From positions 1 to 44,024 of the IMG/VR virus record IMGVR_UViG_3300025112_000037: a stretch of 44,024 nucleotides of DNA; one strand, 5' to 3'. The number at the start of each line of letters is the position of its first letter. Position 1 is the stretch's first letter. The translations under genes were made by a program, and so were the position numbers. This DNA is from a virus. Positions 8,863 to 14,047 of the stretch are shown here, in pieces. The notes beneath the pieces are model-generated. The model saw nothing but the letters and a program-made list of their open reading frames with translations, was not told the origin of the DNA and did not search any database.

Positions 8863-9076
8863 AAAACGGTACTTCATCGATCTCAGCATTTACGCTCGCA
8901 TTGTGCGAGATTTCGCCATTATTAAGACTCTCGAAGAGTCCGACGACTCTGTGGTAATGATCTTCTCTTCTTGTCTGAGCCATGAAGCCCGTTATTTCTT
9001 CCATATCTCTATAAATCTTTTGATAATCCAACGATTCATCGCTCTTAATATAACTATTTATATTGAATCCTGCCAC
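8861..9076 (-). CDS. 71-residue hypothetical protein, first gene group of the late unit
   Basis: The gene starts with GTG behind a good RBS (AAGGAGAAATAA) that lies just past the stop of the small basic gene upstream. The protein begins MAGFNINSYIKSDES and is mostly helical and charged, with an acidic C terminus ending EIDEVPF. No family was recognised. The terminal acidic-plus-Phe ending resembles SSB-type C-terminal tips, but this may be chance. Confidence 0.6.
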   Translation of the reverse strand: MAGFNINSYIKSDESLDYQKIYRDMEEITGFMAQTRREDHYHRVVGLFESLNNGEISHNASVNAEIDEVPF

Positions 9077-9086
9077 TTATTTCTCC

Positions 9087-9212
9087 TTACCTGCCTTGAC
9101 CTCTATATCTCTTAATATAACGCCTTTTAGAGCCGCTATGGCCATACTTCGTGAGGGTAGAAGAACCCTGTGAGGTCTTCTTTCCCCTCTTCTGGGGTCT
9201 GTTAGTTACCAT
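9087..9212 (-). CDS. 41-residue Arg/Lys-rich protein
   Basis: A small open frame reads MVTNRPQKRGKKTSQGSSTL, then a basic and Tyr-rich tail (KRRYIKRYRGQGR). It ends exactly upstream of the RBS of the next gene and occupies otherwise empty sequence. The composition matches small virion or DNA-binding basic proteins seen elsewhere in this late unit. The ribosome-binding site before its ATG is weak, so the call is moderate. Confidence 0.45.
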   Translation of the reverse strand: MVTNRPQKRGKKTSQGSSTLTKYGHSGSKRRYIKRYRGQGR

Positions 9213-9395
9213 GTTACCAAAGACTTATCATAAAAGCGTCATACTTTCTTTTTAATCAAAATTAAATAAGAAATACTATATAATACAATAGTAAAGTATC
9301 ACTTTAACGCTCCTTAGATAAGTGCTGTAATAGCAAGGGACTAGGGGATTATCCAAAAAATAATAAAAAAATATTTTAAAATAAAGCAAGGAATC
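9213..9395. promoter_or_regulatory. Divergent control region with interrupted inverted repeat
   Basis: This region separates the only divergent gene pair. A very AT-rich core (about 9248-9290) contains TATAAT at 9279-9284 on the plus strand, with no convincing -35. It is bracketed by an inverted repeat: AGCGT (9235-9239) and ATACTTT (9241-9247) match AAAGTAT (9293-9299) and ACGCT (9307-9311). This layout suits promoters for both units, an operator or an origin. No gene longer than a few codons is seen here. Confidence 0.4.
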
Positions 9396-9543
9396 CTAGA
9401 AACTTACTCTAGAATGGGAGTACGGGATATACAGGTTGCTACTCCCCCTCGGATTTCACCGGCATGGGGTGCCTTGCCCGTTGAAATCTATCGAGGTCGA
9501 GCTTAACGCAATGTATTGCCCCCTGCCAACATCTCGGGATGTT
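9396..9543 (+). ncRNA. Hairpin-rich leader upstream of the first early gene
   Basis: Four hairpins lie in series: CTAGA/TCTAG (9396-9412), GGGAGTA/TACTCCC (9416-9446), a long bulged stem at 9447-9496 (CCTCG, GATTTCA and CGG pairing with CCG, TGAAATC and CGAGG), and AACATC/GATGTT closing a TCGG loop (9528-9543). A short palindrome GCAATGTATTGC sits at 9508-9519. The series lies 70-200 bases upstream of the first early start codon, so it may be a structured 5' leader, a small RNA or a hairpin-type promoter. Its identity is unknown. Confidence 0.5.
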
Positions 9544-9610
9544 TAGATGTGTCTTATGTGGATACTATGGCATCCATCTTCTTATAACCCATAACCACGG
9601 AGTACGTGAT

Positions 9611-9973
9611 ATGGCTGATAAAAAGACTGACAACTTCGTCTCTGACGCAGTTTTCAGCAACACATCAGCAGGTCGTACCTTCAGGGGAGAGTTCGAACCA
9701 GAACGAGATAGAGATGGTAGAATCATCTACACCTCTAATCTCAAGGTTCGTACACTCCAAGTAACCAAGCAGTTTAGACTGGTCATACCAGCCAAAACTG
9801 TTGCAAAGATAGCCAAAGCTTCAGAGAAGCTTAAGCAACCATTGCAAGTTACTGAAGGTGTCGACTACCGATTGGTAGGAGAGCCCACAGAGTTCAAGGG
9901 AACTGATGAGCTTCCTCCATCGGCAGTAGCCTACTACAAGCCTGTTGTCCTCAGGGACAGCATTAGCTGGTAG
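9611..9973 (+). CDS. First early gene: 120-residue hypothetical protein
   Basis: The chosen start ATG (MADKKTDNFVSD) has a GGAG 10 bases upstream. An in-frame extension upstream to 9539 would run through the leader hairpins and is rejected. The protein is soluble and mixed alpha/beta with a basic centre (KVRTLQVTKQFRLVIPAKTV), and it ends in SISW. No family was recognised. It is the only sizeable gene before the structured RNA region and is followed by a strong terminator, so it probably has its own transcript, possibly highly expressed very early as a host-takeover protein. Confidence 0.75.
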   Translation: MADKKTDNFVSDAVFSNTSAGRTFRGEFEPERDRDGRIIYTSNLKVRTLQVTKQFRLVIPAKTVAKIAKASEKLKQPLQVTEGVDYRLVGEPTEFKGTDELPPSAVAYYKPVVLRDSISW

Positions 9974-9987
9974 TAGTCCACCTGCAC

Positions 9988-10038
9988 GGATAGTACATAC
10001 TGTTGAGCAAGCAACAGTTGGTATGTACTATCCTTTTT
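9988..10038 (+). terminator. Strong rho-independent terminator after the first early gene
   Basis: A 13-bp perfect stem (GGATAGTACATAC, 9988-10000, with GTATGTACTATCC, 10021-10033) is extended inside by TGTTG/CAACA. It is followed directly by TTTTT. It lies 14 bases after the stop of the 120-residue gene and just before the structured non-coding region. Confidence 0.85.
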
Positions 10039-10040
10039 AG

Positions 10041-10570
10041 TGTGTTACTATTACGATGAGCAGGACGCTATAATAGTAACACAGGGTTGGTACAGGTATG
10101 TATCAACTAAAGACTTATCCCAAAAGATACATTTGTACACAACTTAAATGTATCGTATGCTAAGAAAGCAGGGACAATTGTGGATTGTGTTAACGCTTAG
10201 AAGCTGGAGATTCTAAGTATCAAGTAACAGAGCGTCCATGGAGGAGAGATGGATACTATGGGTTATACCATAGTATTATAACCTATCTCTCAAATCTTTA
10301 ACAATCAAATGTGGGATAACAAGGCAAGTTCATAGGGAAAATAGTCGTAGATGATACAGCCCTTATTTGAACTCTTGATGAAACACATTACTCGGATTAT
10401 GAGAGAATATAAGGGTACCATACCCCTCGAAGTTGAGCTTAATGAAGCAGTGGTCATGTGAAGCCCAATAGGGATGTAAAGCATGCAATATTGGGAAGTG
10501 TCCTGCACTCTGTAAGGAGGACATCCGTAACAGATGATGTGAAGGAGCCCAGCGACTATATTCTCTCATA
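10041..10570 (+). ncRNA. Candidate large structured RNA, module A
   Basis: This 530-base stretch has no convincing gene but many long specific inverted repeats. They are TGTGTTACTATTA/TAATAGTAACACA (10041-10053, 10071-10083), GATACATTT/AAATGTATC (10126-10134, 10146-10154), CTTAGAA/TTCTAAG (10196-10217), GAGAGAT plus ATACTATGG with their complements (10244-10291), and AGTTCA/TGAACT enclosing AGGG/CCCT (10327-10373). A perfect 14-bp helix (10398-10411 with 10557-10570) closes a multi-branch domain holding GGGTA/TACCC, CCCAATA/TATTGGG and TGTCCT/AGGACA. Such nested helices suggest a conserved RNA fold. Size and phage context recall large ornate RNAs such as GOLLD or ROOL, but identity is not shown. 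Confidence 0.6.
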
Positions 10571-10595
10571 TTTCCTTAATAAAGAGGTAATAATA

Positions 10596-10760
10596 ATGAA
10601 TGATGAATATCCATATAATATTGAATTTGGTAATGGAAGAACCAAAGAAGAGATGGATAAGATGCAATTAGCCCAAATAAAGGCTAAGCTTGAAGCTAAA
10701 ATAGCTGAAGCAGATGAATATGGGAAATTAATAGAGAAGAGAATGAAGGGATTAATATAG
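10596..10760 (+). CDS. 54-residue charged helical protein
   Basis: The chosen ATG follows AGAGG and starts MNDEYPYNIEFGNGRTKEEM. An upstream in-frame start at 10458 would read through the structured RNA and lacks a good RBS. The C-terminal 35 residues are a highly charged Ala/Lys/Glu helix, probably coiled coil. It lies between the two structured RNA modules and two bases before another tiny gene. No family was recognised. Confidence 0.6.
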   Translation: MNDEYPYNIEFGNGRTKEEMDKMQLAQIKAKLEAKIAEADEYGKLIEKRMKGLI

Positions 10761-10761
10761 T

Positions 10762-10884
10762 ATGTATCTTGAGTATTTATTAAACATCGGGCTTATAGTG
10801 TGCCTGATTAATATCTTGGTATTAATAAAACACTACCGGGCATGCGGTGCAAGGAGCTTAGGTTCTGGTAAGAATCATGACTAA
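10762..10884 (+). CDS. 40-residue single-span membrane peptide
   Basis: The gene reads MYLEYLLNIGLIVCLINILV, then a short polar tail with Lys, His and Arg. Its ATG lies one base after the preceding stop, with GAAGGG upstream. About residues 5-24 form one hydrophobic span, so the product is probably an inner-membrane micropeptide with its basic tail in the cytoplasm. It is too short for family recognition. Alternatively the stretch is part of the flanking structured RNA. Confidence 0.45.
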   Translation: MYLEYLLNIGLIVCLINILVLIKHYRACGARSLGSGKNHD

Positions 10885-11515
10885 AGATAGTATAAAGCAG
10901 AGTGTCCACACACTTTATAAAAACGTGGTTCTATCAAATTTAGGGTTATTTGTAGCTTACAACGTAGATATTATAGGTAAGCCGACTTAAGTGTAACGGT
11001 CTTTTGATACATTTCAAATACAGATAGCCCTATAATTAGGAGAGAAGCAACAGAAAGTCAGTATAATGTTGTGGTAATATGATACGGTAGCCCCGTGAAT
11101 CTTTGGTAAATCTAAAGTGGCGTTCCATATGCCTAAGTGGTTCTGACAAGACTTCTTAAAGTTAATGCCAACACCTTTGATGTGGTACAGAAGGAAATAG
11201 CAAAAACGGCTTCCCTAGTTTTGAGAGATTGAATCACTTTGACTGATAATACCTACCATCTAAGAAGCCTAGTCGTGCTTTTTATCTAAGACCATATAGA
11301 GATTTGGTCGGTTTGGCTATCAGTCATTGAGGTTCATTATCATGTGGTTTAAACTGTCTTAAATATTGGTGAGTGGCGGGAGCCATGACTATAGTTATAA
11401 GTTTAATTATTTGTAGATGAGTTAAAATTCCCGCTAAATTTTCCTTAACTCCTACAACGAAGTGTAAGATAAGCTTGCATGTAGATGTATTCTTTATTAT
11501 ATTTTTAATGAACAT
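10885..11515 (+). ncRNA. Candidate large structured RNA, module B, with two apparent pseudoknots
   Basis: No supported gene lies in this 630-base stretch. A 14-bp helix (10941-10954 with 11019-11032, two G-U pairs) stacks directly on GCTTAC/GTAAGC (10955-10960, 10977-10982). TATCAAA (10932-10938) outside it pairs with TTTGATA (11003-11009) inside, making a pseudoknot. TGACTGATA/TATCAGTCA (11240-11248, 11318-11326) encloses GACCA/TGGTC. TTGTAG and GAGTTAA (11411-11425) pair with TTAACTC and CTACAA (11445-11457), and the loop base run TCCCGC (11429-11434) matches GCGGGA (11376-11381), a second pseudoknot. The family is unknown. Confidence 0.6.
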
Positions 11516-11560
11516 TTGACAATTAATATTATATTTGGACGTATGCTAATAATGCCCTTG
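11516..11560 (+). promoter_or_regulatory. Weak candidate promoter before the third RNA module
   Basis: A perfect TTGACA (11516-11521) stands in AT-rich sequence. The best -10-like choices downstream (TATGCT at 11542, TAATAAT at 11547) are spaced 20 bases or more away. A small hairpin ATGCCC/GGGCAT follows. It would serve the three-way-junction RNA and the downstream small-gene operon. Confidence 0.25.
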
Positions 11561-11647
11561 GAATGGGGGCATAAGCAACATTAATACTGTAAAAAATCAT
11601 TGACGGGCGAGTGCCTGAGATGAAGCCTGTGTGCCAAGCTGAGCATA

Positions 11648-11771
11648 GGACAGAACACCCGCAGGGGTTTATTAATGGTATGAGAAGTGAAACAATGGAT
11701 CAGATACTGTTTCAGAACCTCACTCATTGCAGGTGGCCCGAGTACAGGCCAACATCTGAACCCTGTCGTCC
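11648..11771 (+). ncRNA. Three-way-junction RNA element before the small-gene operon
   Basis: GGAC (11648-11651) pairs with GTCC (11768-11771), and CAGGG (11662-11666) with CCCTG (11761-11765), closing a junction. One arm is AATG, TGAG and TGAAACA pairing with TGTTTCA, CTCA and CATT (11674-11728). The other arm is TGGCC/GGCCA (11734-11751). An AATAATTTTTC run follows the closing stem, like a terminator tail. The element ends 26 bases before the next start codon, so it may be a small RNA or a 5' regulatory element. It matches no riboswitch that I recognise. Confidence 0.5.
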
Positions 11772-11796
11772 AATAATTTTTCAAAAAGGATGAGTA

Positions 11797-11982
11797 ATGA
11801 CTACAAAGAAAAATCATAACAAAGACAATCGATATAGATTGCAAGAAATCTCTATTAAAGAGATAATCAATAAGTACCCAGATAAGTATGTAGGTACTTA
11901 TCAAAGAGGTAAACATACTGTATTAACATTGGATACTTGTAAAATAGTATTCAGAAATGATCAAAAGGAGGGCAAATTATGA
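11797..11982 (+). CDS. 61-residue basic hypothetical protein
   Basis: The protein begins MTTKKNHNKDNRYRLQEISI and is rich in Lys, Asn and Thr, with a short beta-like segment (HTVLTLDTCKIVF). AAAGGA lies seven bases before the ATG. Its end overlaps the next gene by ATGA, showing that a coupled small-gene operon begins here. A long frame on the opposite strand is a shadow. The function is unknown. Confidence 0.65.
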   Translation: MTTKKNHNKDNRYRLQEISIKEIINKYPDKYVGTYQRGKHTVLTLDTCKIVFRNDQKEGKL

Positions 11983-12368
11983 GTAGCCCAGTATTTTACT
12001 CATTCGTATTACTCGTATCATTAATGGGCATATTTGTCGTAATGACAGCCCATAAAATACATGAGATATGCGACAAAATGAATAAGTTAGATTATAGAAT
12101 GAATTGTCTTGATGAAGCTCATCGTATAGATGAAGACAATACAATAAATTTTATGATAAAGACTGATATGAGAATTGATGCTCTTGAGGCAAAGAATAAA
12201 ATCTTACTTAAGTTTTTAAATACTTCTTGGACAGAGGTATTAAAGGAAACAGCCCCAAAAATATCAATTCAAGATGCTATTGATGCTCATTTTACTGAAA
12301 ATGAGGCAGAATCACCTAATGATACTAAAAATCGTGAATATTGGTTCAAAAAAGGATTTATGGACTGA
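11979..12368 (+). CDS. 129-residue membrane-anchored helical protein
   Basis: The N-terminal span (about residues 6-24, FYSFVLLVSLMGIFVVMTA) is followed by a long charged helix with heptad-like spacing (30-80) and an acidic C-terminal part. This predicts a single-pass inner-membrane protein with a cytoplasmic coiled coil. It is coupled upstream by ATGA, and its stop overlaps the next start as TGATG. It might be involved in superinfection exclusion or in membrane attachment of replication, but nothing in the sequence decides this. Confidence 0.7.
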   Translation: MSSPVFYSFVLLVSLMGIFVVMTAHKIHEICDKMNKLDYRMNCLDEAHRIDEDNTINFMIKTDMRIDALEAKNKILLKFLNTSWTEVLKETAPKISIQDAIDAHFTENEAESPNDTKNREYWFKKGFMD

Positions 12369-12610
12369 TGGATATTACAGATGGTAGTATTGAGTCAATT
12401 GAAAACTCTATTGAATGCTGGATAGAAACGCAGATAAAGCAAGCAAAAGAAGACGCAGCAATACAACTTATTCAAACTGAAATGAATGCGAAGAAAGAAT
12501 TACTTAAAAAGATAACAAATGTTAACCCCCCAAGCCCAAAGCGAAGGGGAAAGAGTATGTCGTTGGTTAAAAAGACAACAGGTCAACAGGCTGACTCTTT
12601 AAAAAAGTGA
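12368..12610 (+). CDS. 80-residue helical protein with basic C terminus
   Basis: The chosen ATG overlaps the preceding stop (TGATG) and gives MDITDGSIESIENSIECWIE. An earlier in-frame ATG lies inside the upstream gene and is less likely. The first 55 residues are an amphipathic helix, followed by NPPSPKRRGKSMSLVKK, a Pro/Lys/Arg-rich tail that could bind nucleic acid. No family was recognised. Confidence 0.6.
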   Translation: MDITDGSIESIENSIECWIETQIKQAKEDAAIQLIQTEMNAKKELLKKITNVNPPSPKRRGKSMSLVKKTTGQQADSLKK

Positions 12611-12614
12611 TACT

Positions 12615-12706
12615 TGGTATGGCAACCACTTCGCAGAATTTCATCGAAAAGAGCCGTGTTAAAGGGAAGCGAAAGCTACACAGAGTTTTAGAAACTTGCA
12701 CGGCTC
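12615..12706 (+). ncRNA. Closed-stem RNA element in an intergenic gap
   Basis: TGGT/ACCA (12615-12628) is followed by an 8-bp perfect closing stem GAGCCGTG/CACGGCTC (12651-12658, 12699-12706). Inside are AGC-GAAA-GCT (a GNRA-type loop) and GTTT/AAAC. It ends 22 bases before the next ATG. It could be an RNA processing site, a regulatory leader or a small RNA. Confidence 0.5.
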
Positions 12707-12727
12707 ATTAATTAAAAAGGAAAACAA

Positions 12728-12958
12728 ATGACAATTAAAAAAATTAGTAAAAATGTTATATCTATTAAAGACTCTAATAATAAAAAGATAATATATGTTA
12801 CACAGTCTTATTGTTCTCATAAAAACAGAAAAGAACGTAATCGTATTAATCAATGGTTTAAAGAATTTTATGGAAAAGACAAAGAAATTCTAAGATTAAA
12901 TAAGATTATAGAAAAACAACACGAAGATATAATTAAATTAAAGAAAGGAAGAAGATGA
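12728..12958 (+). CDS. 76-residue basic protein
   Basis: The protein starts MTIKKISKNVISIKDSNNKK behind AAAAAGGAAAAC. A beta-hairpin-like N terminus is followed by a basic region containing CSHKNRKERNRINQWF and a C-terminal charged helix. The Lys/Arg content suggests nucleic-acid binding. It overlaps the next gene by ATGA. No family was recognised. Confidence 0.65.
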   Translation: MTIKKISKNVISIKDSNNKKIIYVTQSYCSHKNRKERNRINQWFKEFYGKDKEILRLNKIIEKQHEDIIKLKKGRR

Positions 12959-13149
12959 ATCAACCAGAAGGAATCGCACAAAGAAGACTCTTGAGAATTA
13001 TAAATTTTTATAAAAGTCTCATCGATGATGGTAAATTAAAAGAAGGTGGAGCAGGACATACCAGATATAACGAGTTGAGAGATAGATACAATAGTATCAG
13101 GTGGCAAAAAGCCATGAGAAATGGGCAGGGCAACAGCCCTATTGTATGA
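12955..13149 (+). CDS. 64-residue hypothetical protein
   Basis: The gene begins MNQPEGIAQRRLLRIINFYK and is coupled to both neighbours by ATGA overlaps. The protein is helical and basic with a Gly-rich bend (KEGGAGHTRYNELRDRYN). It has no cysteines and no membrane span. The function is unknown. Confidence 0.6.
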   Translation: MNQPEGIAQRRLLRIINFYKSLIDDGKLKEGGAGHTRYNELRDRYNSIRWQKAMRNGQGNSPIV

Positions 13150-13421
13150 GTATGTCAATACAGATGGATGAAGATGACCCAAAAGTAGATGCATTCTATG
13201 AAACGAATCATCTAAAGAAAACAAGCTTTGAAGGAAGGGTAAGTAAAGGAGATGGCGATGGCTATGTATTTGCTTACTTTATTCCAGATAAGTCCGTCAA
13301 AAGAGATCAGGAACTGATAGTATGGGATATTAAAGCACCTTTTGACGAGCCTTTTAAACAAAGAGCTTTAGCTAAGATAAGACAATTAGTTAAAGTAATA
13401 CTTGAAAAGGAGAAAAAATGA
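13146..13421 (+). CDS. 91-residue hypothetical protein
   Basis: The start is placed at the ATG that overlaps the upstream stop (ATGA), giving MSMSIQMDEDDPKVDAFYET. A longer frame beginning at 13101 would lie inside the upstream gene. The middle part (GRVSKGDGDGYVFAYFIPD and KRDQELIVWDIK) looks like beta strands, followed by a C-terminal basic helix. No family was recognised. It is coupled to the AT-hook membrane protein downstream. Confidence 0.6.
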   Translation: MSMSIQMDEDDPKVDAFYETNHLKKTSFEGRVSKGDGDGYVFAYFIPDKSVKRDQELIVWDIKAPFDEPFKQRALAKIRQLVKVILEKEKK

Positions 13422-13621
13422 CTATATTTGAAGTAGTTATATTACTCGGTGGATTCGCAACAGGCGTAATTCTTATGTCCTTGTATTATATTTTACCCCT
13501 AAGGAGACTCAGATATCAAATGAAGAGACTTAGAGGACAAGTATATTACTGGTCAAAGCAAATTCCTGTTAAACGGAAACCCGGTAGACCTAAAAAAAAA
13601 CATAGTTGCATACGTATGTAA
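13418..13621 (+). CDS. Membrane-anchored AT-hook protein
   Basis: This 67-residue protein has one N-terminal membrane span (about residues 4-27, FEVVILLGGFATGVILMSLY) and then a strongly basic cytoplasmic part (RRLRYQMKRLRGQ). It ends with VKRKPGRPKKKH, a good match to the AT-hook core (GRP flanked by Lys/Arg) that binds the minor groove of AT-rich DNA. A single-span protein with an AT-hook could tether the AT-rich phage genome to the inner membrane. The ATGA overlap couples it to the gene before, and it directly precedes the Ubl gene. Confidence 0.7.
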   Translation: MTIFEVVILLGGFATGVILMSLYYILPLRRLRYQMKRLRGQVYYWSKQIPVKRKPGRPKKKHSCIRM

Positions 13622-13644
13622 TAATGATCCGAGTGGTGTGCAGA

Positions 13645-13665
13645 GTTTCAAATAAAATAAGAAAC
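13645..13665 (+). promoter_or_regulatory. Small hairpin between the AT-hook gene and the Ubl gene
   Basis: GTTTC and GAAAC form a short stem in the 110-base gap before the Ubl gene, flanked by TGTGCA and TGTACA that extend it imperfectly. The rest of the gap ends in AAGGAGG, a strong ribosome-binding site for the Ubl. No promoter is convincing. Confidence 0.3.
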
Positions 13666-13731
13666 GTGTACAATGTTAAAGAGTGACACTTTTAATTGAT
13701 CAACCTAAACCTTAATTAAGGAGGTGCTACC

Positions 13732-13941
13732 ATGGCTAATGTCACAGTAGTTTCATATCACAACGGTGGTATGCCCAGAGAAATGGAAGGAAATACTCCA
13801 GCTGAATTAGCTAGGATTATGGATATTTCATTAACTGGGGTAAAAGTGTATGTCGATGATGATGAGGTTAAAACCTCAAAACACCTAGCTGACGATGATA
13901 TTGTATCATTTCAGCGAAGTAAAGTATCCTCTGGATGCTAA
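13732..13941 (+). CDS. Ubiquitin-like (ThiS/MoaD-type beta-grasp) protein
   Basis: This 69-residue protein follows one of the best ribosome-binding sites in the window (AAGGAGG). The order of elements fits the small beta-grasp fold: strand VTVVSYH, strand around MPREMEG, helix TPAELARIMD (22-31), strand GVKVYVDDDEV, then LADDDIVSFQRSKVSSGC. The acidic L.DDD-V turn before the last strand and the Gly near the end are typical of ThiS/MoaD and bacterial Ubls. It ends Gly68-Cys69 rather than Gly-Gly, so C-terminal trimming to Gly68 or direct use of the Cys is possible. E2-like, JAMM and E1-like genes follow immediately, which strongly supports a conjugation or sulfur-carrier role. The target is unknown. 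Confidence 0.8.
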   Translation: MANVTVVSYHNGGMPREMEGNTPAELARIMDISLTGVKVYVDDDEVKTSKHLADDDIVSFQRSKVSSGC

Positions 13942-13953
13942 TCGTCTGAGACA

Positions 13954-14000
13954 GCAGTAAGCTGGTGGAGTACTATTTATAGTATAAAGCCAGCTTCTGC
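13954..14000 (+). promoter_or_regulatory. Strong hairpin between the Ubl and E2-like genes
   Basis: GCAG (13954-13957) and AAGCTGG (13959-13965) pair with CCAGCTT (13990-13996) and CTGC (13997-14000) with one bulged base. TACTAT/ATAGTA forms an inner stem. No U-run follows. The hairpin could protect the Ubl mRNA end or reduce readthrough, giving more Ubl than enzyme. Confidence 0.65.
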
Positions 14001-14047
14001 CACTTTAAGTGAATTTAATAACTTAAATAATAATAGGAGATAGAGTA

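Noticed and set aside
8689-8889. 66-residue leftward frame between the late hypothetical gene and the holin-like gene
   Set aside because: It overlaps both neighbours, reads through a terminator-like palindrome, and has no ribosome-binding site.
9539-9610. N-terminal extension of the first early protein
   Set aside because: The upstream ATG is inside a hairpin and lacks an RBS, while the internal ATG at 9611 has GGAG at good spacing.
11376-11434. Possible short tRNA with GCGGGAG/TTCCCGC ends
   Set aside because: The span is about 59 bases, too short, and the inner arms do not fit D, anticodon and T stems. The bases fit better as a loop-to-upstream pseudoknot.
10885-11515. Group I intron in the non-coding stretch
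   Set aside because: I could not find the P7 core consensus and there is no interrupted host gene on its flanks.
11581-11916. 111-residue leftward hydrophobic frame opposite the three-way-junction RNA and the 61-residue gene
   Set aside because: It is antisense to a coupled gene and a base-paired region, and its hydrophobicity comes from the complement of Lys/Asn codons.
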